A stretch of DNA of 64,000 nucleotides from Aphrophora alni (GCA_963513935.1 OY740771.1:18583349-18647348); one strand, 5' to 3'. Positions 12,291 through 25,860 are shown, numbered from the stretch's first letter. Numbers and translations are program-made. Notes: generated from the sequence alone by a model not told the origin.

Positions 12291-13046
12291 CATATTATAG
12301 CAAAAGCTATAAAAAAACTGGCGACATTGTTAACAAAACAAGGGTTTTGTGGAATTGAATAATCATCTCATTATTTCCATTATCATGGAATTCCATCATG
12401 TACCGACTGTTGTAACATTAAATTATAAAACAAGGGTTGCTTAAAACGAACTTATAGGCTACTAATAATACTTCAAAATCCATATTACCATCATTAAAAA
12501 ATTCCTGTAATAACACTGTAATAAGCCCACGCTGTTGAAAACTCTTTTATGCATTTCTTAAAACATCTTATAAGTTTCTTTATGGTATAGAGGAAACGTA
12601 TTGAAGATTTATTTACCCATAAAGTCGGTAGTTTTTCTCTACAAATTTAGGCGGCATTTGGGAACTGGAAGTTAGTTTTGTTCCTGATTTTATATTGATA
12701 GAAATTTTGTTCATTGTATAAAGCACCATAGTTGAGGCATTAGATGATGTACGATGACTGAAGTGTCAACAGTTTCATATCCTTAAAAATAGGTTTACTT
12801 GTACTAAATATTCAAATAAAACACGCAACAGATTTTTTTACGTATACGTGTTAAAATTAAACAGCGTATTGGATCAAAGAATCCATATAAACTCTTTGAA
12901 ATAGAAATAAATGGTGTCACTTACACAATCATGTTGGTAGAAACGTAAACAGCAGATATCGCCATAAAAATATAAACCCATTTCACCTCCATAATACACA
13001 CAATATAAAGTCAGAAAATGGTAATTGAATATATTTTTCCTTTCAG

Positions 13047-13172
13047 ATCTCACATAAAGACACAAGTGAGTCAAACAGAACTCAGATACAATCTCGTATC
13101 AACACACTTCAAGCTGAGTTAGAGGCTGCACAGGATGATCTTCTAGATCAGTTACAGTCTGTTACTCAAGAC
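13047..13172 (+). CDS. Coiled-coil gene, exon 4
   Basis: This 126-nt exon (42 codons) is bounded by tttcctttcag/ATC and GAC/gtaagc. After an Asp/Ser/Thr-rich start (ISHKDTSESNRTQ) it has a classic heptad stretch, IQSRINTLQAELEAAQDDLL, with hydrophobics at a/d spacing. This is the clearest coiled-coil segment in the gene. The next visible exon is 14 kb away, the longest intron in the window, so a missed short exon there is possible. Confidence 0.9.
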
Positions 13173-14132
13173 GTAAGCTATTTCTACAAATCTCAAGTTT
13201 AACTTATAATACTTTAAATTGTTATGGTCTTATTTTTTTAAATAAACTAGCAATTTGTACAAAAATTTCAGAAACGATATGATTAGTTTTATTTATGAAT
13301 ATAAATATTTTTGAACTCTAAATAAGAGTGTTTATATTTAAAAGAAAATTACAGTATCATATGTTAAGGATTTAATCCTTGAAGTAGCATATGAATTTTC
13401 TGGGTTGGCATACATTTTTTTCGCAGGGAACCTTAAAAGATTGTGAAAAAAATTGCTGGTTATGTATTACATTATATATATTGTTCATAAAAGGAGGAGA
13501 AACAATACTATTGATCTAAAAAAAATTAAGCATATGTTTTTAAATCCGTTTCCAAATTTTTTTAAATGTTGATTTGATTATCATCTGAAAATTTGTACTG
13601 TAGGCAAGCTCAGAATATACAAAAATTGTATTTTTGTATGGTAACTAGATAAATATAAATATACTTTTGTTCATTTAAAAAAGAAATTTAAAATATGTGG
13701 TAGAAAATAGGAGAATTTAAAATACAGAAAATTTATTAAGTTTTACTAATTTTAATTACATTTCGTAAATCTGACCCTTTCATAGTCAGTTACCTAATTA
13801 TATTCACTACTTCGACTGTGTGGGTAATTAGAGACTAAATTGTAAATTGCATCAGCTGCGTATGAAACATAGATTATAGTCATTTTAGTTTATAATGAGC
13901 AGTGTTTTAGACAGAACAAGGGTGATTTTTTAGGTCTTGTTTTGGACGTTCTATATAAGATACAGATATTCAAAAAATTGGTGAAATTGACACTTTATTA
14001 AATGTCATTTATGTACCTCTGGTAACATTATTCAATTATTTTTCTAGAGGTCTTATAAATTCTACTGATAACTGTAATCTTCCCCTCTTCTCCGCTCACG
14101 AATTTAATGGTTTTATGATTATTTGGGAGATA
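13173..14132. other. Intron, AT-rich, nothing recognised
   Basis: No repeat border or coding frame is visible in the 960 bases between exon 4 and the foldback element. Confidence 0.5.
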
Positions 14133-14782
14133 TCGGTTCTAGATCGTTCTTCCATTTTTCTATAAAAAAAAATCACGAAAACAAAGTATTTACCTTTTAT
14201 TCAAAGGATCCATATTATGTTGTGCAATAAATATTTCAAGTCCCAAAATGCATTTCTTTAGTAGAAAATGATATCTACAAAAGTACGAATTCCAGTTTCG
14301 TAGTTTATGATAGCCAACGATAATACTAATGACTATGTGCATCAAGTCACTGCATCTATGATCGTTTATTCTATTAACTCTGCTAGGTGACTCTATATAT
14401 TTATTAGGCATGCATATTTATTATATATGTTTATTTATTTATATTATGTTTATTATATATGTCTGATAATGGACATGATTCTTCAATCAATGTAATAATA
14501 ATAAGGTATAATACACATGCGTAATAAATATATAGAGTCACCTAGCAGAGTTAATATAACAAGTGATGATAGATGCAGTGACTTGATGAACATAATCATT
14601 GACATTAGTATTAATGTTGACATTTACAACCTACGAAACTGGAATTTGTACTTTTGTAGAAATGCATTTTGGGACTTCAAATGTTCATTGCGCCACATAA
14701 TATGATCTGATCCTTTCATTAGAAGATTATTTTATGTTTTCATGATTTTTTTATACAAAAATCGAAGGACAATCTAGAACCA
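14133..14782. mobile_element. Foldback element with 270-280-bp inverted arms
   Basis: Left arm 14133-14414 and right arm 14510-14782 are inverted copies (end block cggttctagat and its partner; inner block attaactctgctaggtgact and its partner), around a 95-bp AT-rich centre. Each arm contains a short antisense-equivalent frame (both start with an NKYIESPSRVN peptide), which simply reflects the inversion. No transposase is seen, and a target-site duplication was not found by eye. The arm divergence suggests an old insertion. Confidence 0.75.
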
Positions 14783-16348
14783 CACTATTTACCTATTATT
14801 TACTTTACTTTTGTACATCCGTATTCAAACTATTTATTCAAAATGTAGGACACAAACATGTACTCTTTTAAAAAAAATAAAGTTAATCCCAGGTTGCGAA
14901 TTCTTTGGAAGAATGACTTAAATTAAAACATAGTCGTGATATCTGAAATGTATACATTTATTATCAGATTTAGAGCCAAAAATATACTTAATATTAACAA
15001 CATTAATCCAACCTGAAACACATTCATAAAATAAGACCAAATCAAAATGTTCATAAAATAGTCTGAAAATTTTAATCAAATCAAAATATTCATAAAATGC
15101 TCTTAAAATTTTAACCAAATTGAAATGTTCATGAAATAATCCTCAAATTTCATCAAACCAAATGAACGTTCTCTTTTTATTTTTAAGTAGCTAACACAAA
15201 TTTCCCCAAAGTAAATATATCAATAATTCCATTAATTCTTTTAATTAATGTTACTAAATCAAAACTTGAAATCATATACTTCCTATAATAAATCATTTTT
15301 TTGTAATAATATAATTAATTGTAAAACTTAGAGTGTGCTTTACCAAACACACATTCATTGAATTTATCACTTTTAATACAATTTAACATTCTGGGTGTAA
15401 GTTTATTTTAGTTTGAATACTGAACTTGGATATTCTCTTAGAATAACAACTTGTGTTATTATTCTAAGATTTCAAAATAATCGTCTCCCAACCACACGAT
15501 ATTCTGCTGTAAATTAGACAGACCACATCGGTTGGAGTTATCTCGAGAAGTGTCTTTTGCCTCGCCTCTCTCAAAGGCACGAATTTCCTACTTTTTCAAT
15601 CAATAGCTGACTTAGCATGACATATGGATTTGGAAGTTATCAGAAGATTTTGACCATAATCCACAAGAACTGTAAAGGATTTGATTTGAGCAGTGTTGTC
15701 AGATCTTTTTTCTATGATTCAAACCAACAGGGTTGTCAGGTTGAACATATTATTCATTTTATATTTAACCTCTTAAACCTAAATTTTTTTTATAATTAGA
15801 CACATGTTCCTGACCATTTTATATAGAAATAATCTATTATGTGATTTATATATCTTACTTTAAATATCTCACATCTTGTTCCATATTAAGTCGTCAATCC
15901 AAAGTTTAATATTGCCCCGATGTAATGGCAGATGAACTGCTAACATTTATCAATTGCAATCAGGATTATCTACTAGTTACTGAAGTCACAATCGGCAATT
16001 ATCTGAGGATTTATACTTTGACAACGATAAGCGCAAAAATTTGAAGCATTACATAAGGTAGCCTACAGTTAACTGGTCTTGTTACTGGGTGATTTACTGG
16101 AACCTTAGGAGGTAGCCAAACTGAGTTGTGAAATAAAAAACACCTTTATCGTTACATAATGTAGTATATATATATTTCTCTAACTGTGAAAAGCCTTTAT
16201 TTAATGAAAGGATTTTTTTGGATTTGTCGAATTTTAAAATGAGGGACTCTGTATGAATCATATTATAGTTTAACATAGGACAATAGGTGGTGACCTTACA
16301 ACATTTAGCTGTTTACTAACAACATTAGGCGTTGTTAGTGGAACAATT
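14783..16348. other. Intron, no assigned elements
   Basis: A small direct pattern, 'caaatc/gaaa-attttcataaaat', recurs three to four times in 15020-15140 (short degenerate tandem). The remainder shows no boundaries or coding frames. Confidence 0.4.
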
Positions 16349-16545
16349 ACCTAAGTGTCTTAGTGGTTAAGAGGCTTAAAACGGTAATCTCTTGATCAGT
16401 GTACCGAAGGTCGTGGGTTTGAATTGGAACTAAGACACAAGGGTTTTTTCTTATAGTTTTGTTCACTCCAATCTGTGGTTTAGTGGTAGGAGCGCCTCTA
16501 TAAATAAACGGTGGCAGATTGGGTTGGTTTGAAACCATTTGGACA
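16349..16545 (+). repeat. tRNA-derived SINE with two tRNA-like units
   Basis: Unit 1 (about 16352-16437) has 9-bp complementary ends (GTGTCTTAG / CTAAGACAC), an A-box-like TTAGTGGTTAAGAGG and a B-box-like GGGTTTGAATT. Unit 2 (about 16475-16535) has GTTTAGTGGTAGGAGCGCC and GGTTGGTTTGAAACC. The two RNA polymerase III promoter-like heads in tandem suggest a dimeric SINE. The anticodon arm of unit 1 is not cleanly paired, so it is not a functional tRNA gene. Confidence 0.55.
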
Positions 16546-17439
16546 AAAAAACACAAATTTTTCTAACACATATTTTGTAAATGTAAGTAAAAAAAAAAAC
16601 TATAAAATACTAAATAAAAACATAAATAAAAATAAATTTGTGTAATACTATTATTGAAAGGTATAGCATGATACTGAAATTTAATTAATTTTATTTTTAT
16701 TGTGTCAACATTTATTTAACTGTCATCGATTTTCCAAATCTAATAAATCTGATAAAAATATGTATTCTACATGCTCATTTCTTTATATTAGCACAATAGT
16801 GACCTCATAAAAAATATTACTTAAAGCTTAAAATATAATATAAGACTTTTTGAGTATCTATTGATATCTATTGACATTCAAAAATCCATTTAAAAATTCC
16901 ATTATTAAAGATATTTTAAATAAATCTTTACCTTTATTACTTGAGTGGTTTGAATAATTAAAAGTTTTAAGTTTGTACTTAATTCCCCATTTTCAACTAT
17001 ATAAAATGAATATTATTAAAAAGTAATGTTTTGAACACTGGACATCTTATGAAAATATTGTATGGTTTAGTTACATAACCGATGTAGCTGTGCAGATGTG
17101 ATTTCCACTCAATATTATTCCACACAAAGTATTAGCGACTTGGATTGAATTTTATTTTTTTAAATATTACAATATTATTTTTTACCTTTTAGATAGTGGG
17201 ATTACAAGTAAATAAATATGAAAATTATTATGACTTTATCACATATACATAGTATTTTTAATAGATCAAAAAATTATTGTAGGATATATCAGTCTGACGT
17301 CCATTAGTCCAATAAATTGGTTTTTGATAGATGTTTGTTTGTCTGGCATCTGTTGTCTGTCATATATGCAATGCTCTATAGTCCAAACTCATGGACCAAT
17401 TGACCAATTAAATGGACCAAACAATGGACCAAATGGTCC

Positions 17440-17680
17440 AATTAAAAAATGGATATATTTTAGTCTTATCTAGAGATCTTTATTCAATTTTATGCTAACT
17501 CAAAATTTCATGTAAATTACTAAGAAAAAAAAATACAAAATTACAAGTTTTTCAGATTTGCTCTAATGATTTTGATAAAATTTTGCTGAATTGTAGCTTA
17601 AGGACCCAAACAAAATCTATTGGTCTCCATCGATCGGTTTGCGAGTTGTTAGTAAAAAATCAGTCATGAGGCTGTTATAT
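17440..17680 (-). repeat. Dispersed repeat family A, partial copy
   Basis: The block aggacccaaacaaaatctattggtctcc is the reverse of the family A core (ttttgtttgggtcctta), and the neighbouring 'caaattt-ttgct-aa' and 'aaaatcggttc' parts also match. A short patch of 'tggaccaat' repeats lies just upstream at 17390-17450. Confidence 0.5.
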
Positions 17681-18619
17681 ATATATAAAAAAAGTATTAT
17701 TAAAATCGGTTCTACAATTTCATTCAAATTTTAGTAAAATCTGAAGATTACAAATCAATGTGAAAACTATAACAATTATGAAATTATGACCTTAAGGGTT
17801 TTCATATGTTAATGTTACTTAAAAAAAAATATAAGATGAATTTAATTTTACTATTGAATTTAAAAGTTTGCTCAACATTTACGGGCGCCAGACGAGTTCT
17901 CGTCAATTTTGAAGAGTTAATTATTTTATTCTATAAATTTAAATTGAATTTAATCTCGGGTGTGAGCTCTGTCAAAAAACTGTACTTTCAGTGACCTATG
18001 GTTGGAATGAAAAACATTGAAACTGAAATTTTGACATAGATGTTTATTAGACATAAAAACACAGTAAATACATTGTCATTTCTCATGAACAATTTTGTCA
18101 TGAAAATCACTTATTACTAACATCCTATCAATTAGTTTTTCTTGGCTTTTGCCAAAGTCTGATTTCATTTAAAATTGTTAAAAATTTATTTTAAAACTTG
18201 CAAGTATAATTTACTCTCATGAATTTAAAAAATATTAAAATAATTGTTTACTTATTTGACTGTAATATAAAAAGTTAATTGTGTCAATTACCAATTTGGT
18301 ACTTAGACTGAAAAATTTACTTGATTAAAAATGACTGAATTTATATCTATTACACAAAAAGAAACATAATATATTTTACATAAAAATTACAAAATTGAAT
18401 ATAACGTGTTATATAACACGGTTTACCAAACTGTAGAAACGTATTGTTCACAATGTCCACTGATCGAGGTCCTGCATCTTGCATGGTTTTCTAGCGTTGA
18501 AATTATGTTGACTGCACCTGTGATTCTATCAAAGTCTATGTTGCAATTCTTTAACACCATTGTTCATACAACATATAAAATACAATAGTCTATTGTCCGT
18601 AATCACAAAGCACATGTTC

Positions 18620-19400
18620 AGTATCGAACAATCTAGTTCTTTCCGTTATTTTAACCAAATACGATTTCAAAAAACATAAAATTATTGTCTTTAGTACTTA
18701 TTACAATGTCTGTACACCATATCCGTCACAAATTAACAGTTTCTTACACGTTTTACATTTTTGAATAAAACTTGGAGAACCATACTTCCATAGGTCCTAC
18801 TCTATAGACTGCTACACAAAGACTGCATACAAAAATATTGTTCTTTTAACTTATTACAAAGTCTGTCCACTATGTCCTTCACAAAATAACAATTTCTTAC
18901 ACGTTTTACATTTTTGAATCTAAACTCGGTGAACTATACTTAAAACAGGTCTCACTCACTCATACTCTACACAAGGACTGGGCTATCACATGGCGCAATT
19001 CCAATACCTGTTGATACTGGTTCACTCTGCGTATGCAATATCCTAACTACCGTTAGATTCAAATATCTAATTCACTTCCTGAAAGTGTTCGATCACATCA
19101 TTTTACATAACATACAATTAATAAACACTTTTTTATCATTAAATTATCTTAAAACTACACATCATTATTTATTTACGTTTGGAAATCTATTGACTTTTTA
19201 ATTATGAATTATGAACTTTTTAATTATGAATTTATTCTGTCTAATATTGAAAGTCATTAGATACGCATTTGACTCAAGTCATCCCCACTACAATTACCCG
19301 CGATTTTGAATATTTAATCAAACTAACCTTTTCTAGGTATCACAAAACTCATAAGTAAAAATCTACATTTAAGTTTGGCTACAATTTTCAAAAACACAAA
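18620..19400 (+). repeat. Dispersed repeat family C, copy 1, with internal duplication
   Basis: It matches 21260-21990 in order: cacatggcgcaattc / catggtgcaattc, 'tttacgtttggaaatctat', 'ccc-ctacaattacccg', and 'taggtatcacaa'. Inside, 18680-18985 holds two copies of a 153-bp unit sharing 'ttcttacacgttttacattt'. Non-coding. The second family copy lies in the centre of the foldback element at 20150. Confidence 0.6.
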
Positions 19401-19419
19401 AATAAAACGACCATTTTTG

Positions 19420-19670
19420 ATAAAAGTTTAATTTCAGTCGAATACGATTCACACTGGAGAACATGTATATGGCGTATGCGAAGCAAGTTTAGACCCTTAT
19501 TTAAATATAAAATATATTTTCAAAGACAGCTTCCACGGCTCATTTTCACTTTTTTATCGACAACTACTGAACTGAGACTTTTGGTAACGAATAATTTTGA
19601 ATCGTTTTTATTTGGTTTTGGGAATATGGGTGAGTAAGAAAATTTGTGTAATGTTTTTGCACCATTTATT
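19420..19670 (-). repeat. Dispersed repeat family A, 5' portion
   Basis: On the minus strand this is the head of family A, from aaatggtgcaaaaacatt near 19665 through the 'gtgaaaatgagcc' block to the 'gcatacgcc' region. The rest of the element is missing, with repeat C lying directly on that side. Confidence 0.6.
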
Positions 19671-20149
19671 ACTTTGTGTTTAGTGTTTGTAAGTTAAAAT
19701 AATATATATAAAAAGAAAAAACTATTTTAATAAGACATTATCAAATTTTCTGTTCTATATTTTCAAATTTTATATGTTTTGTATGTTAAGAGGGGGACGG
19801 AGGTCCGTTTGAACCTCAGGCTTTTTGTACTTCAACTTAAAGTCAAACAGGAAAAAAGGATATGGGTGTGAGATATGGAAAAAGTGATCTTACCTCAAAA
19901 CAAAACAGAACTGGAATGAAGGACATATATATTTTTTTGTTCAGTTATCTATGTAGCCTTGGAGACCCTGGGGAGATGGAAAGTTCCTCATTGAAGACAG
20001 AATATTCTAGGACCTTCTATCGGTCGAGATTGTACAAAAAACTACTTTATCTGAAAAGCTGTAACAAAATAAGCTGAGCAATAAAGCTTAGAGTTTCAAC
20101 TGTTTCAACTTTTTCCCAGCTTTAAAATTGGAATATCATTACTGATATT

Positions 20150-22424
20150 CAGGGTGATTCAAAATTACAGATTGCACAGCAATATTTCAGGAGCTTATTC
20201 TATAGAGCTAAAGATATGAAAAAAAGCTCATCTAAAGGTTTGTAAACTCTTTGTTTTCCATCTGTCAGACATTTCTGTTTTTAAAGAAGAAAAGATATTG
20301 AGTTAAGATTTGGTATAAACATTATTTATGTAACCTTTTACCAGTATTTCAGAAAACCAAGACTTTATTTTTACATTTTCAAAATTGCAGAAAATAAAAA
20401 ATTTAGGTTGAATATCTTGAAAACTATTAACATTACAAAATATGTACAAGAAACAAAATATTGTCTTCTTATAATGAAAAAACAAATTGCTTTAATTGTA
20501 GTGGTCAAAGGATATCAGAGTTATTAACAAAAACAATAAAATATTGAAATCATATTAAAAGATTGGTCACCATTTTGAAACTATTAAAAAATCTTGTTCA
20601 TTTTGGATATTTCTAAAATTGATTATATTATTATTATTAACAATTATCATATTCCATAATATTTTGGGGTAATTATGTATTGATGCTTCTCCTAGATTTC
20701 AGTTGCTAAAAATCATGCAAACTTTAAAAGTATTTACCTTGTTTGTCATTAATCTGATATTTTTTATCAACGAGAAATAATTTTCAAGTCTAAAAATCCA
20801 TTAATATTGAAGAAACTGAAAGAAAATCGAAATTATGTCACTAGGAATAGATGTATGAAGAAGAAGCTACGACTTACGAGATGTGCAGTACATCACAAGT
20901 GGCACTATAATATTAGAAAATTGTTAAATTTCACAACATTTTGAGCAGGTAACAATATATAGTTACCTTCCAAGACCCTTACCTTTAATTTACACACCAT
21001 GATTTACACTAATGCAACATACAGCGTATAACATAAATATAGACTGGTAATACATTCACTAACTTAACCCATGTTGTCAATACATGAACATTATATTAAA
21101 TGAGCACTGAAACCTTCTCTAACCTGATTAACGTAGTTGTAAAGAGTGTAATAATACAAAATGAAAGGGTTTTGTATTTTATTTGTTTAAAAAAGATGAA
21201 GAAGTTATTAATTAATGTTCGTATTTATAATGTCTGTTGATTTTTTAGTCCATTCAACACCTCGCGATTGTTCACCATTTTACCGTACTTAGATACAACA
21301 CGCGTGATTGTCTTTTGTATGAATATACGATTGTCTATTGTCTCTATTTTCATAACACGCTATTCGTACCAAACATTTCTAACTCTCTCCTCTATTCAAA
21401 ACTAATACTGTTTTTAACACTTGTCTACATTGTTCAAAATACTTATTAACACATCTTTACACTCCAAGCTCCTTATTCAGACTCTCTTGAACACATCCTA
21501 TCACTTCAACTTCCCATTTCAAACTCATTAACACATCTTACTACGACGGATCTCTCCCTAAGACTGTCAACCGCATGGTGCAATTCTATATCCTGTCCGC
21601 TCCAGGGTTTACCATTTTTACCCCACGGACTCTTATTCAATCTTGCAGACACACGCGATATTCGTCTCGCACACATCGACACTGTTCAAATAGTTTTATT
21701 TTACAAATCTCTTGTCTATATTTGTAACGAACAAAACACTACTTAGTTTATTATTATTAATTATATCTAATATTTTACACATTAATTAATTTAAGTTTGG
21801 AAATCTATATCTGAATTTAATCTTCCTTTATTTTAAAATGTAATATGAGTCATGCTTTCGACTTATATCTCCCCTCCCAAATTAATTCTAATGATTCCCG
21901 GTTATTTTATATTCAAATTAAATAAGCCATTTTATAGGTATTACAAGAGTAATGTACACATTCGTCATAACCCAAATACGCCTTAATTCCTTGTGTCTAG
22001 AAGTGTCAGTTTCAAATATTAATGGATTTTGAAACTTGAAAATTGTTTCACGTTGTTAAATAATATCAGATTAATGACAAACAAGGTAAATTGTTTCACT
22101 TTGATTTTTAGCGACTAAAATCTGGGGGAAGCTTCAATACATAATTACCTCTTTTTTTGGTTTAGGCTAACCTTGGGTATTGCAGATAATTACCAAAAAA
22201 TATGTTTTTTTTTTTTTTTAATTAACCTGGTAAAAAGGTTATTTAAATAATTTGTACTCAATATTTTTTCTATTTCCAAACACATATATTTTTTTGTAAA
22301 AAACCCAAACGACCGATAGACAGCAAACAAAGCATTTCCAGACTTATGTTTATATAAACTTTTTTTCTTATTTTTAGCTCTAGTCAGTTTCCTAAATATT
22401 TACGTACAATTTTGAATCACCATG
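20150..22424. mobile_element. 2.3-kb foldback element with long inverted arms
   Basis: The termini are CAGGGTGATTCAAAATT at 20150 and, reversed, CATGGTGATTCAAAATTG at 22424. Inverted similarity continues over the right arm 22004-22424 and left arm 20150-20820. The inner ends match very closely (for example taccttgtttgtcattaatc at 20738 and its complement near 22075). The left arm has about 250 extra bases. Between the arms lies repeat family C. No transposase frame was found. It is probably a non-autonomous DNA transposon. Confidence 0.75.
21260..21990 (+). repeat. Dispersed repeat family C, copy 2
   Basis: This lies in the loop of the foldback element. It shares ordered blocks with the copy at 18620-19400. 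It is richer in C and T runs on the + strand (21380-21720) than surrounding DNA. Whether it is an integral part of the foldback element or a later insertion is not clear. Confidence 0.55.
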
Positions 22425-22779
22425 TATGACAGAATCAGCTAACCTGTAGGTCAGCAGTTAAATGTGTTGAGGTTAAGGGCCAAATAATACCAAATTTCAA
22501 ATCTCTATGTTATAATTGTAGCTAATATCATGCCTATGTACTACAACATATTAACATTTTCCCATCTAGTCTAACCAACATGAAATTAAGATTGTAAGCA
22601 ACAAATTAACACAAAAATAATTATTTTTACTTAACTAGTATAGTTATAGTAAACTTTAAGTTTTTGATTGGGTAAGTACCATGATGTCCCATAATTTTAT
22701 AATTTACTTTGTTGTAATTTTTTAAACAAATACTATATCTGTTCGCAAGATTTTAATTATCTATCAAAATCAAACCAAA

Positions 22780-23430
22780 TAAATGGTGCAAAAACATTGC
22801 ACAAACACTCTCACACACCTATTCACAATCGAAATCTACCAACAAAACAGAAGTATTCTTCGCAAAAAACGTCTGTTCAGTAGTTGTCAGTAAAAGTGAA
22901 AATAAACCAAATCTTTATATGTAAATAAGGCTTAAAGTTTTTTCACTGGTATCATAAACACGGCCTTAATGTAAATCATATTTGATAAAATTCAAGCCTT
23001 TATTGATGGCGGTAAAGTTCATTTTGGTTTTTTGCCCATTTTGGAAATTAGTATAGTCTATTTTGAGAAATTATATCTTTTATAACAGTAATAGTTTTTT
23101 TGTTTTTTTACCATTAACTGATGAGCAGCATTTTTGGAGAGATGGCAAAATACATTTATTTTGGAAAAATCATAATTTCAAGTTTTTTTCTTATGGGAGA
23201 TATCTCCAAATTTTGAATTATCAAAATAAATTTTAAAGTCCTGAGATATGGCCAGAATATACAACAATCGGTCCACACATTTTGACTGTAGACAGACAGA
23301 CATAATTCCAAAAACCACTTTTTAGACTCAGAAAACCCAAACTAAAACAGATATATCTGCAAAAAACTCTACATTGATTTTTGACCCATCAATATTATGT
23401 ATAAAGTGAGATGATAAAAATTGTGTTTTC
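22780..23430 (+). repeat. Dispersed repeat family A, near-complete copy
   Basis: It begins tggtgcaaaaacattgcac and ends with the tail around 'ttttgacccatcaatatta'. The central block carries 'gtccacacattttgactgtagacagacaga', split here only for length. With the copies at 41.5 and 47.8 kb it defines a family of about 650-790 bp. No frame, no clear terminal inverted repeats. Confidence 0.7.
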
Positions 23431-23953
23431 TCAAAATTGACTCCTTTGTTTTAAAAAAATGGAACCATGGGTGCCAATATAAACTTTCGCGTATCTGTCA
23501 TCAAAATTTGCTGTAATGTGAAGACTAATATAAACTAATGTGCTAAACCACAAAAAAACTATTAAAATTCAAAAATAGTTTGGAAAAAGCCAAAAATGAA
23601 ACTGATGACAGTTAGTTATGGTTAATTTTTTTATTCCTTAAATGACTCATGAAACATAATTTCCTTTTATTTGTGTATATTGACCTGGATTATAAATATT
23701 CATCAAAATATCATCGAAATCGTTATGATTTCGAACTTTTAACGATGGCACTTGTGGTTTATGTATCTATTTTAACTCTAGAACCTGTATTTTTGTGGAG
23801 GTGGGATCCATTACATTTTGTTTGTGTCAATTTACACTACATTAAAAAAAATTCAATCGAAATCATGGAACCACATTTGAGAAAGTTGGAATTTTTAGTT
23901 TTGATCTTCTAGTAGTTAGCCATAAAAATGCATTGACATGTGACTAAAATATG

Positions 23954-23990
<37 letters not shown>

Positions 23991-25379
23991 TTAAAAACTG
24001 CTCCACTTGTTTTGTTTTGTACAGCTCTGCATAAATGTTAGACATACAATGTTCCAAAAACTTCATGATACCTCAAAACGGAATTTCTACGTTAAGATCT
24101 ACATCAATTAAATTTTTCAATAAAAATTATGCTTTCGATTTACTAGGATATTTTGGATTTTGTAAATAACATCAAATTTAGTACTGAACCGTGAAACAAA
24201 GAAGTAAAGAAACAAATTTACAGGATGCATATGGTTTTTGTCTCTAATATATTGCAAGTTACAAGGGGAAATGCATGTCCCCTTCTATAAATAGATATCA
24301 ACAGGAATAAGTCTGGAGAATGCAGACTGGAGCTATTTCTGGAGTATAGGGCTTTGTACATTCTCCTTTCTTTCATTCTGGATTTAGTGTGTTTGGAGTA
24401 TGCATTATGCTCCATGTTTCTGTACAACATGTAAAAGATTTAAAATGGATGTGTATTATACCACCAAAGGTATGTTTACAATTTTGTTTATACAATTGTA
24501 TTATTTTAAATATAGATTATTTGTTTTAGATTTTTTTTAATTCAAGATTTTGTTTCTTTGTCAAAATAATAATAACATTTCTCAACGTTGTCATCATCCT
24601 GTTTAAGGATGCAAAAATTAGATAAATTGTCAATATTACTTAATTATTGTATTTATATGTGAACAGAATTGAAAACATGACTTTAAACTTAAGTAGTTGA
24701 AAATAATCAGTTGTAGTAATACTTTCCTATTTTCTACCAATTATACATTTGGTTATAAAAATTAATTATCCATTATTTCCATGTCTCTAAAATTAAAAGT
24801 AAGGTTGCCGTAAGAGAGATTTTAAATGTTTACATCCGATATTCTCAGCACTGTAACATGGAGCACCCACATCATTGTACTGTTTTATCCCTGTGATAAT
24901 ATACAGCCTTAACAAAGTTGTGTTTTAATGTGTTATTTGTATTGTTTTATACATTAAAATGAGGTATCAACTTTAAGAAATATCCACAACAGTAAGTGAA
25001 GTTTCTATTGTGATGAGTGGAAGAAAATTTATCCTATAAGAAATGCATTGGGCAATTTTACTGCATTTATTGTTTATAATTCAAAAATCATAATATATAA
25101 TTTATTTTGGGAATTTATTTTATGAGTTTTTGTTACTTCTAAAAATGAAATAAAAATTTGTTAAATGTCAAATGTATCTGAGATAAAAATTTGAATTGAT
25201 GGAATTTTTTAAGCTTGTAAACAGAATTTGTTGGTTAATGATTTTATCTGAGATGTTTGTGAAAATCCAATTTTTTATATAACGTTTGGAGAAATTTTTT
25301 AATTGGTTTGAGGAGACCTTAACTTTTGTTTGCTGGCATCCTACATTTATTAGCGCCAATGACTCAATGTCTGTTAAAA
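23431..25379. other. Intron with a 31-base A run
   Basis: It contains A31 at 23957-23987. An 87-codon frame at 23649-23912 has no recognisable motif and is judged chance. No element borders seen. Confidence 0.45.
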
Positions 25380-25860
25380 ACCATCATTGCAGGCGATCAG
25401 AGGCTTTTATTTGGGAGTACAACAGAGAGACTGATCCTGTCGACAATTCATTTTAACACCTCATTGACTGGTTAGATGCCACACACTAGAGTGAGATGTA
25501 CACCAATGTTTCTTCCGTCTACCCATAGACTGTGTACAATGATGAATCACACAGGAGAAGTAGGTGAAGACATTGTCTCGTTGTGATGTGACTCATTCTT
25601 GCTCTTGCTGCATTTGATCTCAGAGGTGCAGGTTTGCTAGTTTGGTTCTGGTTGGAGAATCCAGGGTTGAGTTTCGGTTCAACTCTGAATAAGGCTGTCC
25701 ATTAGTTTGTACTTTACACCTTGCTGTCCACTCCTCCAGCGCCACTGTCATAGCAGCTCTCTTCCAATAAGAAAGTGAAATTGAAGTTTCCGTGACATTA
25801 TAGCGCCCTCCTTACCATTACTTATATCACTTCATTCTCCACTACAGTAGGCAGAACTCT
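25380..25860 (-). other. GC-richer island, possible LTR remnant
   Basis: Composition jumps well above the surrounding AT-rich DNA with no long frame. On the minus strand it runs from a TGTCACGG-like start near 25800 to AATAAAAGCC and a CCTGCA end near 25392, the layout of an LTR with a poly(A) signal close to its 3' end. No matching target duplication was found at these borders, so the class stays open. Confidence 0.3.

Noticed and set aside
14190..14705. Two similar short frames on opposite strands
   Set aside because: They are mirror images caused by the inverted arms of the foldback element, not genes.
23649..23912. 87-codon + strand open frame
   Set aside because: No motif, AT-rich codon use like the intron, and no splice sites or homology that would support a gene.
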